Below, piece by piece: positions 17,735 through 27,215 of a DNA stretch of 64,000 bases. The stretch's first letter is position 1; each line of letters opens with the position of its first letter. This stretch comes from Paenibacillus cellulositrophicus (lineage in GTDB: Bacteria; Bacillota; Bacilli; Paenibacillales; Paenibacillaceae), in contig NZ_CP045295.1 of assembly GCF_009363095.1 (NCBI RefSeq), positions 3,343,501 to 3,407,500 on the forward strand, in the 5' to 3' direction. Position numbers and translations under genes: made by a program. The notes below the pieces were generated by a model. It made no database searches. It worked only from the letters and a program-made list of their open reading frames with translations, and had not been told where the DNA came from.

Positions 17735-19531
17735 TTATTTTTGGAATGGTGGACTTTGATTAGAAAAGTGGGGCAGTGTGATGATCACGCGTGTTCCCTT
17801 GCCTACAGCGGATTCGATATCGATGCCGTACTCGTCCCCATACGCAAGACGAATGCGGGAAATCGTATTTTTGATGCCGATCGAGGCGGACTCTGCATAC
17901 AATATCCGCTGAATCGTTTCCCGGCTCATGCCGCGGCCGTTATCCGAAACAACCAGCACACGAGTCCCGCCCTTGATCTCTCCGGTAACTTCGATGCGTC
18001 CCCCTTCCTCCATTTGCTCGAAGCCGTGGAGAATGGCATTTTCGACGAACGGCTGGAACAGCAGCCTCGGCACCGGGGTGTCCAGCAGCTCGGGAGCGAT
18101 GCCAAAATGAACCGTGAACTTCGATTCAAAGCGGGCCTCCATAATGTAAAAATAGTCCTTCATCCACTCGAGCTCTTCGGCAACCGTTACGGCTCCCCAG
18201 TCCTTGCGCGAGGTGTAATGCAGCATATTGGACAGGCGGACGAGCATCCGGTTCAGCTCCCTCTGTCCCGATTCGATGGCCATCCAGTTCATGATGTTGA
18301 GCGTATTGTAGAGAAAATGCGGGTTCATTTGCATATTGAGCGCCATGATTTCCGCCTCTTTCTCCTTGATCCGGATTTCGTAGTTTTCCTTCACCAGCGT
18401 TTCGATACGCGAATTCATCCGGTTGAACCGCTGCAGCAGCACCCCGAACTCGTCATGGGTTTTGACCTCTACCCGGGTCTGAAAGTCCCCTTCGCCGACC
18501 GAGCGCATGGCGGTGAAGAGCTGCCGGATTGGGCCTGTCATTTTGCGGACGATGAAATAAGCGAACAGGTATGCAATCAATGCCAGAAGCGCAGCCAGCA
18601 GGATCGTCGACGTGCGGATGGTCGGAATAAAGCCGCGGACGAGCGTGGATTCCGGAATCAAGACCACCGAGAGCCAGCCGGTTACGGCGGACCGGTCGAA
18701 GCACAAGATCGTCTTTTGGCCGTCCAGGACCAATCGCTGCGTTCCGCTTCCAGCCTTTCGAATGGCGTTCACCCATTGTTCATTGAACACTTGGGTCACC
18801 TGAGAGGCGTTCGAGCTCGCCACGACCTTGTTATCCGGATCAATCACCAAATAGCTCGATCCTGTCGGAATGCTCTGCTCGAATTGGGAGTTGAAAAAGT
18901 CCGCTTTAAAGCCAATCGTCAGTACCGGCCGCTCCACGTTCGGCCGCAGCCTGGCAATCGTGGAATTATCGACATAGGAAAATTCCATCAGGCGGGTGGC
19001 GGAGAACATATACCGGTATTCGATATCGCTGTTTTGCAGCCAGGGCTGATCGAACATTTGGACAAAATCGTAGGTCGGGTACCAGACCATTTTGCCATGT
19101 GCCCTCTCCGCCTCCTGATACAGCGCCGTGCGGGTCGGATCCCCCTGCGGAAGATTGCGCTGTGAACCGAAACTGTAATAGGAAGTCCACAGCTGGTACG
19201 TGTACACATCCTCATTTTGCGTAAAATACTTGCTCAGAATGGCGGACACCTGCCTGTCCGCATTCAGCAGCTCCGACGGGACGGAAGGATCCAGCTGGTT
19301 GAAGATCCGAAAAAGGTCCCGGTCGACGAACAAGGCCAAGCTGCCCTGGTCTACCTTCCTCAGCTTCGTATCCATCACTTCATTGCTCTTCTTGACGATT
19401 TCGAGCACGTTGTTTTGCGCCTGATCCCGCATCGAGCTCAAGCTGTTCCGGTAGTAGATGAAGCTCAGGAGCAGCAGGGGCAGCGCAATGAGAACGACAT
19501 AGCTGGCCAGAAGCCTGGAGCGGAATTTCAT
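17735..19531 (-). CDS. YesM-type sensor histidine kinase
   Basis: 598 aa from ATG 19531 (GGGGAGGGGAGGTCCAG upstream); overlaps the response regulator stop by four bases. Membrane segment at about 6-26, extracellular Cache-like sensor region to about 290, second membrane segment near 300-320, HAMP, then the His_kinase domain with MNPHFLYNTLNIMNW (phosphorylated His) and HATPase with FQPFVENAILHGFE and VSDNGRGMS. These kinases sense extracellular sugars or the binding protein and signal to AraC-type regulators controlling the neighbouring ABC importer. Confidence 0.93.
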   Translation of the reverse strand: MKFRSRLLASYVVLIALPLLLLSFIYYRNSLSSMRDQAQNNVLEIVKKSNEVMDTKLRKVDQGSLALFVDRDLFRIFNQLDPSVPSELLNADRQVSAILSKYFTQNEDVYTYQLWTSYYSFGSQRNLPQGDPTRTALYQEAERAHGKMVWYPTYDFVQMFDQPWLQNSDIEYRYMFSATRLMEFSYVDNSTIARLRPNVERPVLTIGFKADFFNSQFEQSIPTGSSYLVIDPDNKVVASSNASQVTQVFNEQWVNAIRKAGSGTQRLVLDGQKTILCFDRSAVTGWLSVVLIPESTLVRGFIPTIRTSTILLAALLALIAYLFAYFIVRKMTGPIRQLFTAMRSVGEGDFQTRVEVKTHDEFGVLLQRFNRMNSRIETLVKENYEIRIKEKEAEIMALNMQMNPHFLYNTLNIMNWMAIESGQRELNRMLVRLSNMLHYTSRKDWGAVTVAEELEWMKDYFYIMEARFESKFTVHFGIAPELLDTPVPRLLFQPFVENAILHGFEQMEEGGRIEVTGEIKGGTRVLVVSDNGRGMSRETIQRILYAESASIGIKNTISRIRLAYGDEYGIDIESAVGKGTRVIITLPHFSNQSPPFQK

Positions 19532-21222
19532 CTGGACCTCCCCTCCCCTGATTTTTGCTGCCCGGCCCAATGACGGTACGCCTCCGGCGTAACACCGACA
19601 TGCTTTTTAAAGCTCCGTGAAAAGTATTTCGTATCGCGGAATCCGCACCTTTCGGCAATCTCGTACACCTTTAATCCGCTCCCGTCCCGCAGCAGCTCTT
19701 CGGCTTTACGCATCCGGATCTCAATGAGAACATCCGAGAAAGAACGGCCTGTCGCCTCTTTGAACAAGGTGCTGAAATAAGACGGGTTGAAGCGGAACGA
19801 TTCCGCCACCAATTCCAGCGATAAATCCTCCATGTACCGCTCGCGCATCAGCTCCAGGCAGCTGTCGATCACGAGCTCGCGTTTGCTTTTTTTCTGCTCC
19901 TTCAGCGTGACGCCCATTTGCTCGAGCACCGAATCCAAAATCTCCAGCAGCTCCACAAACCGCCGGCAGGTGCGGATCTGCCGCACGGCTTCTTCCGTCA
20001 GCGGGTTCATCCCCCACCCTGATTTGCTGTCCGCCAGCTTCAGCAGGAGCAGGCAGGTTTGGTCCTTGACGGACTGCGGCTCGGCCATGCCGTCAGCCGA
20101 CATGGCGGTCACGGCTGTACGGCACAATTCCTTTGCACCTTCCGTATCGCCGGCATTCAGGAGATCCAGCAGTTCTGCGGCAGAGCACATTAAAACCGGA
20201 TGTACCGGCAGAAGCTCGCCATGAACCAAGATGTCCCCATGCTGGTCGTAAAACAGATACGGCAGCGCAGCCAGTGCCGTCCGGTAAGACTGAGGGCCCC
20301 CTTTGGCTAGGTCAACACATTCTTCTCCGATCGCATGCACCCATCTGCCGGAATACCCCACAGCGGTGAGTTCTGCCTGTAGGCTCATAAGCCCCCTGCG
20401 CATGTCTTCCCGCTTTCCGCCAAAGCTTGTACCCGTTTGGAGGATCGTGACCCACCTCGGCCGAGTCCAATCCGCCGCATCCCAGGCGATCGTCAAGGCC
20501 TTGCCGAAGGCAGAGCAGGCGCGCTCCAGCGCTCGGTGCAGCCTATCAGCCGTCAGAGAGGTGGAGCGGGGTTCGGTGTAAGTGTCAGGTGATGGGGCGT
20601 GGAACCCTGATGACATCCCGCGATCCGAATGTTCCGTGGTAGATCCGCTCCCATCCCCGCTGGCCGGCTCCAGCTCTGAAACGATGACCACTCCAGGACC
20701 ATCCACGATTCCGGTCGAAAGCCAGCTCTGTTCCTCCTCCAAGCTCAGGCTGCAGGACAGCCACTGCTGCATCAAACGCCCTTGATGCGCCAAGGAAGCT
20801 GCCGTCATTTGCTGCTCCAGTGCTATGGTTCGAGCCCGCGCCTCACGCTCTTCACGGTAGATGTGTTCCAGCCGCTCCAGCACTTCCTCCAGCTTGTCGA
20901 CATCAACCGGCTTTAACAAATAATCAAAAGCCCCCTGCCGCAATGCCTCCTGGGCATATTCGAAAAGGTTGTACGCGGACAGCATCACGATCCGCGGCTT
21001 GTAAGGCAAGGCTTCGTTCGCCCGCCGCAGGAACGTAAGCCCGTCCATTTGCGGCATCCGGATATCTGTAAATATGACCTCGGGCCGGTCGATGCCGGCC
21101 ATTTCAAGCGCCTTGGCTCCGTCCCCGGCCGTAAACACTTCGCAGCCGGGCCGGCTCGCCAGCAGCATCCCGGCCATGCCCCGGCGGTGCCGCGGCTCAT
21201 CGTCTACAATCATGAATTTCAA
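19528..21222 (-). CDS. YesN-type response regulator (REC plus AraC HTH)
   Basis: 564 aa from TTG 21222, chosen because CTGGGGGTGAACCGC precedes it and it gives the usual receiver start LKFMIVDDEPRHRRG. Receiver domain about 1-120 with the phospho-acceptor Asp in PEVIFTDIRMPQMDG; a variable central region; C-terminal AraC helix-turn-helix pair (about 460-560) with LELVAESFRFNPSYFSTLFKEATGRSF and YEIAERCGFRDTKYFSRSFKKHVG. It would activate the adjoining ABC-GH127 genes when phosphorylated by its kinase. Confidence 0.93.
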   Translation of the reverse strand: MKFMIVDDEPRHRRGMAGMLLASRPGCEVFTAGDGAKALEMAGIDRPEVIFTDIRMPQMDGLTFLRRANEALPYKPRIVMLSAYNLFEYAQEALRQGAFDYLLKPVDVDKLEEVLERLEHIYREEREARARTIALEQQMTAASLAHQGRLMQQWLSCSLSLEEEQSWLSTGIVDGPGVVIVSELEPASGDGSGSTTEHSDRGMSSGFHAPSPDTYTEPRSTSLTADRLHRALERACSAFGKALTIAWDAADWTRPRWVTILQTGTSFGGKREDMRRGLMSLQAELTAVGYSGRWVHAIGEECVDLAKGGPQSYRTALAALPYLFYDQHGDILVHGELLPVHPVLMCSAAELLDLLNAGDTEGAKELCRTAVTAMSADGMAEPQSVKDQTCLLLLKLADSKSGWGMNPLTEEAVRQIRTCRRFVELLEILDSVLEQMGVTLKEQKKSKRELVIDSCLELMRERYMEDLSLELVAESFRFNPSYFSTLFKEATGRSFSDVLIEIRMRKAEELLRDGSGLKVYEIAERCGFRDTKYFSRSFKKHVGVTPEAYRHWAGQQKSGEGRSR

Positions 21223-21296
21223 GCGGTTCACCCCCAGAATATTCATAGCATTAAATTCAACAACATCGTATCAGATGGGAGGAGAGGTAGGTATAT

Positions 21297-21316
21297 AAAA
21301 AAACGTCTATCGACGT
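21297..21316 (-). terminator. Small terminator-like hairpin before the two-component operon
   Basis: Minus-strand ACGTC-GATA-GACGT followed by seven T. With only five base pairs it is a weak backup terminator for the FecR transcript or an attenuator in the leader of the response regulator gene. Confidence 0.4.
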
Positions 21317-21406
21317 ACCTTCAAAGAAAACAGACCGCGTTTAAAGGAAGTTTTTCTTGCGAGATCCGGAAGCGGAGGCTCCGAATCTTATACTTTCTGA
21401 TCTCTT

Positions 21407-21444
21407 AAAAAAACAACCCGGGCAGGAGGGATCCTGTCCGGGTT
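21407..21444 (-). terminator. Rho-independent terminator after the FecR-domain gene
   Basis: Minus-strand 13-bp stem AACCCGGACAGGA/TCCTGCCCGGGTT followed by G and seven T, 30 bases past the stop at 21475. Confidence 0.9.
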
Positions 21445-21474
21445 GGTTGGGTTTATGGTCTCTGTTTGAAATGA

Positions 21475-23829
21475 TCAGAGCGTTGGAAGAACGGTATAGT
21501 GAACCTTGAAAGCCTGCCCAAGCGGGATGAACTGTTCTATGTCACCTGTTTGTCTTCCCCACTGCAGTTCTGCAGTGTATTCTCCAGGTATAGGCACATT
21601 CCCTTCATCCACCGGGGCAACCATCCGTAAGGTGAATTCCGCTCCATCCGGCGTTGGGCCATTTTCATTCACAAGTCCTAAATTTATCGCAGCCAATTGC
21701 GGCGGAAGCAAAACATCAGCAATCCCGTCGCTATTCGTTTCCCCTACAGCAACTTCCTCACCGTTATGCAACAGCATGAATTGAGCACCAGGTGCCGCCA
21801 CGGATTCCTCCCCACTCCCTCTTCTAAGGTCGATCTGCAGACCTAGGACGGCCTCGGGTGTGATTGCGCCGGCTTTTACTCTTAGTGTTCTATCCAGGTC
21901 GGTGCCCTCTACTGGGTAAACCTCTGTCGACAGCTCATCAAAAACATGGACCTCTTTGGTCACGGTCACGAGCGGATCGCCGGCAACCTCTTCATCCTTC
22001 AGCAGCTCAACCTTTACCTGGTAGTCGCCGACCTCCGGCAACCTGGTTTCAAAAGTAATCGGCGTGCCGTTCAGTTCGCCCAGGGTAAAGGCTTCCCCTT
22101 CTTCCCCGTCTGCTCCGGCTTCCTTTGTTAGGATTATACCGTCAGGGCTTAGTTGGCCCTCTTTAATGGCCTTTTCACCATACGAATACGTGTAGTCCGT
22201 TTCTGCTAGGTTAATGCCCGTTTTAGAGCTGTAAGTCACTCGTACCTTTACTTTCGTATCTTGATTCGATTGACCGCTGCTAAATCCAAACGTGAACTTG
22301 TGTGAAGAATTGAGCGGCACTTGTTCCGGAAAATCCGGGCTGAAAACAGCTTTAATGTCGACAGGCTTTGGATCGACCGGAGGATCCACTGGCGGTTTCA
22401 CCGGAGGTGTCATCGACCCACCCGGCGAATTTGGCTGCTGCGTAGGAGCGGCAGGCTGCTGGCCTCCCATTTGAATCCGCTCCTGTTCGCGCCGTTTCGC
22501 TTCTTCTGCAAAACGCTTCTTTTCATCAGCGCTCAGCTGCTGCTGAAACTGGATCACGGCCTGCGTAGCTCTTTGCTCTACTGCCTTTTGGTTGGCCTGC
22601 TGCATTTCTGCGATCGTTTTCAGGATCTTGTCGATCATAGCCTGTAATTGCTGCTGCATCTGCTGCTGCAGCAATATATCCTGCATCTGTTGCTGCTGCA
22701 ATACTTCCTGTGTCTGCTGCTTCTGTTGCTGAATTTGCTCCTGGATCTTTTTTTGCAGCTCCTGCTGAGCCTTCTCCTGCTCTTTGCGTTTAGCCTCCAA
22801 CTGCGGGTCCAATCCCACGGTCGGATCAAACGGACGCACATTTCCAAGGTCAATTTTTCCGTTCGGGTCGTCAATCCCGCGGTTCACCTGATCTATCAAC
22901 TGATCCAATTTACTTTTTTCGATCTTGCCCTGACTACTTGCCTCCTTGGCTACATTGCCGACCAAGACATTCAAATTTTGCTGGATTTTTTGAAGGTCTT
23001 CCAGTTGGCTTACCAAAAAGAGGTCGTTTGACCCGTTTGATGCCGAAGAACCGGAAGGTTTGGACTGACCTTGTTCCAATTGCTTCTTCTGCTGCTCAAT
23101 CAGCTCCTGGTTCTCCCGGTCGATCTGCGCCTTGTTTTGGATGATCGCTTTAATGATGTCCGGTGAAACCTGATGAACAAGATCCGAAATATCGACGCTA
23201 GTCGGCGTTTGAAGGGATGGATCCACGCTGGGCGTTAAGCTGATTTGCTGGGCTGGATATAAAGTGACGGGCGACTCGGCCTTCCCGGCAAAGCTTTGAG
23301 GGTTCGTACCCGAAACCTTGACCACACCTGCTCCCGCGACAACATCAGGGGTACCTGTCAATGGATTGATAATGACAAAAAACTGCGTTCCTTTGACCTC
23401 CAGCTTCTGCCCGGGGACATCCATCTCGAACACGTCCCGGGACTCACGCAGATCATGGACGCTCGTATACGCCTGGCCTGACATCAGCTCCAGCTTGGTC
23501 GTCGACTGTACTGCTCCACCCATCAGCACCTTGATCCGAATTTCGCTGTTCGGTGCCAACGTGATTTCGTCCCCTTCATCCTGAATGGACAGCACCGCGC
23601 CGCCGGATTCGGTAACAAGGGTGTCGCCCTCATGCAAAAGCATTCCCGGATACGCCTGAATGCGGAGCGCGCCCCCGCTCTGCTGGATATAAGCCGGTCC
23701 GTCGATGCGGCTGATGGTCATGCTGCGTGCGCTGTCGGCGGAAGCCTGCGTCGTCCAGGCCGCCGAGCCTGCAAGAAGCAGAATCAGCGCCGAGCTGACC
23801 ATTTTCCAACATAATTTTCCTCGTCTCAC
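21475..23829 (-). CDS. Secreted FecR-domain protein with Gln-rich coiled coil
   Basis: 784 aa from GTG 23829. Signal peptide (hydrophobic 11-28, ending TQASA). FecR domain about 40-180: LHEGDTLVTESGGAVLSI, LAPNSEIRIK, then KLEVKGTQFFVIIN. Residues about 225-445 form a Gln/Lys-rich coiled coil rich in QQQ and QKQ runs, followed by a Pro-rich linker (VKPPVDPPVDPKP) and a C-terminal beta-rich, Ig-like region. No membrane anchor seen. FecR domains in Gram-positives occur in cell-surface proteins of unknown role, not iron signalling. It follows the NHL protein gene by 21 bases, so they are an operon. Confidence 0.8.
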   Translation of the reverse strand: MRRGKLCWKMVSSALILLLAGSAAWTTQASADSARSMTISRIDGPAYIQQSGGALRIQAYPGMLLHEGDTLVTESGGAVLSIQDEGDEITLAPNSEIRIKVLMGGAVQSTTKLELMSGQAYTSVHDLRESRDVFEMDVPGQKLEVKGTQFFVIINPLTGTPDVVAGAGVVKVSGTNPQSFAGKAESPVTLYPAQQISLTPSVDPSLQTPTSVDISDLVHQVSPDIIKAIIQNKAQIDRENQELIEQQKKQLEQGQSKPSGSSASNGSNDLFLVSQLEDLQKIQQNLNVLVGNVAKEASSQGKIEKSKLDQLIDQVNRGIDDPNGKIDLGNVRPFDPTVGLDPQLEAKRKEQEKAQQELQKKIQEQIQQQKQQTQEVLQQQQMQDILLQQQMQQQLQAMIDKILKTIAEMQQANQKAVEQRATQAVIQFQQQLSADEKKRFAEEAKRREQERIQMGGQQPAAPTQQPNSPGGSMTPPVKPPVDPPVDPKPVDIKAVFSPDFPEQVPLNSSHKFTFGFSSGQSNQDTKVKVRVTYSSKTGINLAETDYTYSYGEKAIKEGQLSPDGIILTKEAGADGEEGEAFTLGELNGTPITFETRLPEVGDYQVKVELLKDEEVAGDPLVTVTKEVHVFDELSTEVYPVEGTDLDRTLRVKAGAITPEAVLGLQIDLRRGSGEESVAAPGAQFMLLHNGEEVAVGETNSDGIADVLLPPQLAAINLGLVNENGPTPDGAEFTLRMVAPVDEGNVPIPGEYTAELQWGRQTGDIEQFIPLGQAFKVHYTVLPTL

Positions 23830-23850
23830 GTTGTTTTCAACTCCTTTCCT

Positions 23851-25374
23851 TTATTTATCACGGATAACCACGGTTTTCTCCGAAGCCAGCCATTTCACGT
23901 CCTTGTCCAGCAGGTCCGTCAGCGTCCGGATCGGCACATACAGCTTCCCGTCGATGGACTGGGCCGTGCTGCCGGCCTCCAGCTGAATCATACGGTCTCC
24001 CGATTGAACCACGGCAGACTTGGCCGAAGCCGATACCAGCTTCAGTCCAAGCTCGGAAGCGATAGATCGCAGCGGGATGAGCGTCTGGCCGTCCTTGGTC
24101 ACCCGCGTATCGATCTGCAGCCATTTGGCGTTGTAGGCCACGTAAACGGCACCAGCCGGTTTCATCGGTTTATGATCCGGCTGCCGATACAAGCTCCACT
24201 GGCGCAAGCCGTTTCCGGCAATCCAACCGACACTCCCATCCTGGCTTACAGCAACGCCCTGCGGATAAGAAAGCAAAGAGGTGCTCTCGACACCGTCTGC
24301 TTTCCCTTCTTCTCCCTGCAAAGAGCCCACAAGCGTATGGACCTGGCCGTCTTTCAACGTTCGCACGACCTGGTTGAGCGAATCGGCAATGACCAGCTCA
24401 TGCTGAGAGGAGGACCAAGCCACATCAACGGGACGATTAAATTTCGCCGAAGCCGCAGCGCCGTCTTGGTAACCTCCGTCCCGGTAGAGTTTCCCTGATG
24501 CCGCCCCTTGTCCATCGCCCGCTACCGACCCGGCGACCGTCGTGACCATGCCGGTTTTCAGATTAATATAGCGAATGACCTGGTTGCCGGAGTCACTGAC
24601 GTAGAGGTTCCCCTCATCGTCCAGCGCCAGCCCTGAAGGCTCGTTAAACCGCGCATCCTTCAGCGCCCCGTCCTTGTAGTCGCCAGCGAATGCCGCCACT
24701 CCCGAATAGACCTCTACTACACGGTTGGAAGATCCGGTTAGCGTGTTGACCGTACCGTCTGCGGCGATTTTCCGAATCACATGATTCAGCGTGTCGGCAA
24801 CGTACACGGATCCGTCCTTCGCCACCGCTACATCCTCTGGCGTATTCAACGCGGCTGCCGAACCGATGCCATCCTTGAACCCCTGCACTCCGTTTCCTGC
24901 CAGCGTGCTGACCTGCCCTGTAGGGGTAATTTTGCGGATCGCATGGTTCCCCGAGTCGGCGACGTACAAATTGCCGGCGGCATCCGTATCCATGCCCATC
25001 GGCTGATTAAAAAGTGCGGAATTCGCAGCCCCGTCCAGCAATCCGCCCAGCGGCTTGGCGTTCTCCTTATAACCCGCAAACCGCATTCCCGCAAAAACGG
25101 TCCGCTGCGTGCCGCTGACCTTCCATATCACATGGTTCACCGTGTCGGACACCAGCACGCTGCCGTCCTTTGCGGCCAGCACCCTGCCGTTTCCAACCCA
25201 TCCCGCGGTGAGCAAATCCCCTTTCGTGCTGGCGGTAGCATCCGGCTGCCAAGTGCTGACGCTGAGCCATGCCGAGTCCTCTCTGACCCCTGCGCCGAAA
25301 GCCAGTGAAGGCACACCAAGTGCCATGCACAGCGCCAACGCGGCGGTAACCCACCTTTTACCGTACCCTTGCAA
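23851..25374 (-). CDS. Secreted NHL-repeat protein with copper amine oxidase N-terminal-like stalk domain
   Basis: 507 aa from TTG 25374, seven bases after AGGAGG; the nearby ATG is out of frame and stops at once. Signal peptide (VTAALALCMALGVPSLAFGAG). Residues about 70-390 carry NHL repeats, e.g. GMDTDAAGNLYVADSGNHAI and DVAVAKDGSVYVADTLNHVI, which form a beta-propeller. The last ~105 residues are the stalk domain common in Paenibacillus surface proteins (TLIPLRSIASELGLKL, KLYVPIRTLTDLLDKDVKW). Despite the domain name it is not an oxidase. Probably an extracellular binding or envelope protein acting with the FecR-domain protein. Confidence 0.85.
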   Translation of the reverse strand: MQGYGKRWVTAALALCMALGVPSLAFGAGVREDSAWLSVSTWQPDATASTKGDLLTAGWVGNGRVLAAKDGSVLVSDTVNHVIWKVSGTQRTVFAGMRFAGYKENAKPLGGLLDGAANSALFNQPMGMDTDAAGNLYVADSGNHAIRKITPTGQVSTLAGNGVQGFKDGIGSAAALNTPEDVAVAKDGSVYVADTLNHVIRKIAADGTVNTLTGSSNRVVEVYSGVAAFAGDYKDGALKDARFNEPSGLALDDEGNLYVSDSGNQVIRYINLKTGMVTTVAGSVAGDGQGAASGKLYRDGGYQDGAAASAKFNRPVDVAWSSSQHELVIADSLNQVVRTLKDGQVHTLVGSLQGEEGKADGVESTSLLSYPQGVAVSQDGSVGWIAGNGLRQWSLYRQPDHKPMKPAGAVYVAYNAKWLQIDTRVTKDGQTLIPLRSIASELGLKLVSASAKSAVVQSGDRMIQLEAGSTAQSIDGKLYVPIRTLTDLLDKDVKWLASEKTVVIRDK

Positions 25375-25519
25375 ATTTCATTCCTCCTACGTATTTATGA
25401 ATGGATGCAAGCCACAACGCTGAATTGTTCTGCATCGATCTTATCCTGATTAAAGACATCCGACTAGTAAAATTTTTCTATTTTAGGGCCCGGACCGGCA
25501 GGGTATCTTCCTTTTGAGG

Positions 25520-25556
25520 AAAAAAAGATTCCCGCCTAACATTCAGGCAGGAATCT
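25520..25556 (-). terminator. Rho-independent terminator after the FAD dehydrogenase gene
   Basis: Minus-strand 12-bp stem AGATTCCTGCCT/AGGCGGGAATCT followed by six T, 24 bases past the stop at 25580. Confidence 0.9.
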
Positions 25557-25579
25557 CACCAATTTCTATATGCTATTGT

Positions 25580-27016
25580 TTACCGGGACAGCGACTCCAC
25601 GACCCCGCGGGCAATCCAAACGCCGGCCGCCCCGGCTTGGGCCAAACCGCGCGTGATCCCCGCTCCGTCGCCGCCGCAGTACAGCCCGCGGATTTCCGTC
25701 TCCAGCGTCTCCGACAGCTTGGGACGGGCGGAGTAGAACTTGGCTTCGACGCCATAGAAAAGCGTATGCTCCGAAGCGATGCCCGGCGTGACATGGTTCA
25801 GCGCCTCGACCATTTCGATCAGGCTTTTCATCGTGTTGTAGGGCAGAACGAGACCCAGGTCCCCCGGTACAGCCTCCTTCAGGGTAGGCTCCAGAAATCC
25901 TTCCCGGATCCGCCCTTCAGTCGAGCGCCGTCCGCGCAAAATATCGCCGTACTTCTGGACAATGATCCCGCCATTGGACAAATCGTTGGCCCGTTTGCAT
26001 ATTTCACGCGCATACTCGTTCGGCTTATCAAACGGTTCCGTAAATTTATGTGAGACGAGCAGCGCAAAGTTCGTGTTGGACGAGCCCAGCGCCGGATCCT
26101 TGAAAGAATGGCCATTGGCCGCCATCGCTCCGCTGTGATTCTCGACCACGACATGGCCGGAAGGGTTGCTGCAGAACGTGCGGACCCGAGTGCCTACGGA
26201 GGTGTTAAAGACGAATTTTCCCTCGTACAGATGCTCGTTAATTTCCGACATCACCACATCGGAGGTTTCGACGCGAACGCCGACGTCGACCTGGTTGTTG
26301 TACATTTTGAGCCGGCGCTTTTTCAGGATGCTTGTCAGCCAGGCTGATCCGTCCCGGCCGGGGGCAATGATGACGCGGTCCGCCTCGTAACTGTCCCCGT
26401 TCTTCAGGACGATGCCCTGCACCGTGTGGACCCCGTCTTCCTTGACGGTGAGGATGTCTTCCACCTCGGCCTTGAACATCATGTCGATGCGCGTGTTCAG
26501 AAACTCGTAGATCGATTTTAAAATTTCCAGGTTCTGTTCGGTGCCAAGATGCCGTACCTGTGCCCGCAGCAGCTTCAGACCCGCCGCATAACCGCGCTGC
26601 TCGATACCCCGGATGACATCCGTCGTCGGATCGGTAATATTCGTCGTAGCGCCATGCTGCAAGTTCAGTTCATCAACGTAACGGATCAACTCAAGCACTT
26701 TGGATGGTGGCAGATAGTCCGTCATCCAGCCGCCAAATTCGGTCGTAATGTTAAATTTTCCGTCGCTGTAAGCTCCGGCTCCGCCAAAGCCCGCTGTGAT
26801 CGAGCAGGCGGGCACGCAGCCCGCAAACTCCTTACGGCCGCCGGCAGGCGGACATAACTTGATTTTGTCCTCCAGAATCGGACAGCTGCGGCGGTAAATA
26901 TCATGCCCTTTATCCACCAGAAGCACCTTCAGATGAGGCGCCTTTAACGCAAATTCATAACAGGCAAAAATGCCGGCCGGACCGGCTCCAACGACAATGA
27001 CATCATATTTATTCAT
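25580..27016 (-). CDS. FAD-dependent dehydrogenase (COG2509-type), riboswitch-controlled
   Basis: 478 aa from the second of two adjacent ATGs (27016), six bases behind AGGAGG. DVIVVGAGPAGIFACYEFAL is the FAD Rossmann motif, and a Cys-containing PPAGGRKEFAGCVPAC segment follows. RVIIAPGRDGSAWL and GLYCGGDGAGITRGLAQAGAAG close the second FAD contact. This is the family of uncharacterised FAD-dependent dehydrogenases; the substrate is unknown. Its leader carries a purine aptamer and its promoter a PurBox-like pair, so expression is tied to purines. A role in purine or flavin-linked metabolism is inferred only from this control. Confidence 0.85.
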   Translation of the reverse strand: MNKYDVIVVGAGPAGIFACYEFALKAPHLKVLLVDKGHDIYRRSCPILEDKIKLCPPAGGRKEFAGCVPACSITAGFGGAGAYSDGKFNITTEFGGWMTDYLPPSKVLELIRYVDELNLQHGATTNITDPTTDVIRGIEQRGYAAGLKLLRAQVRHLGTEQNLEILKSIYEFLNTRIDMMFKAEVEDILTVKEDGVHTVQGIVLKNGDSYEADRVIIAPGRDGSAWLTSILKKRRLKMYNNQVDVGVRVETSDVVMSEINEHLYEGKFVFNTSVGTRVRTFCSNPSGHVVVENHSGAMAANGHSFKDPALGSSNTNFALLVSHKFTEPFDKPNEYAREICKRANDLSNGGIIVQKYGDILRGRRSTEGRIREGFLEPTLKEAVPGDLGLVLPYNTMKSLIEMVEALNHVTPGIASEHTLFYGVEAKFYSARPKLSETLETEIRGLYCGGDGAGITRGLAQAGAAGVWIARGVVESLSR

Positions 27017-27046
27017 CATGTTCCTCCTGAAATGGGTTAGGTCAGC

Positions 27047-27104
27047 AAAAAAAATCCCCGGCATAGAATAGGTATGCGAAGCAGCCTATTCGTAGCCAGG
27101 GATT
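27047..27104 (-). terminator. Intrinsic terminator forming the riboswitch expression platform
   Basis: Minus-strand arms AATCCCTGGC...GAATAGG and CCTATTC...GCCGGGGATT pair over 10 plus 7 bp around a 3x3 internal loop, followed by eight T. The 5' arm consists of the 3' strands of aptamer helices P3 and P1, so terminator and folded aptamer exclude each other. Confidence 0.75.
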
Positions 27105-27155
27105 TACGGCCCCTAGTAGAAACCCTCAAACCATATCATTGAGGTTATACGAACA
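27087..27155 (-). promoter_or_regulatory. Purine riboswitch aptamer (guanine-type C74)
   Basis: All conserved blocks are present on the minus strand: P1 (TGTTCGTA/TACGAATA, 8 bp with one G-U), J1/2 TATAA, P2 CCTCAA/TTGAGG with loop TGATATGG, J2/3 TTTCTACT, P3 with loop GCCGTAAAT, and J3/1 GGCTAC. The specificity position (74) is C, as in guanine and hypoxanthine switches; the base before it is G instead of the common A. It sits in the leader of the FAD dehydrogenase gene, about 70 bases before the start codon. Confidence 0.92.
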
Positions 27156-27186
27156 ATGTATCTGTTATTTATCGTTTACAGGAGTT

Positions 27187-27215
27187 AGTGTAATGGAAAA
27201 ATACGAATGTGTCAA
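27187..27215 (-). promoter_or_regulatory. Sigma-A promoter for the riboswitch transcript
   Basis: Minus-strand TTGACA (27210-27215), 17-base spacer, TACACT (27187-27192). Transcription would start near 27180, about 25 bases before the aptamer. Confidence 0.85.
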
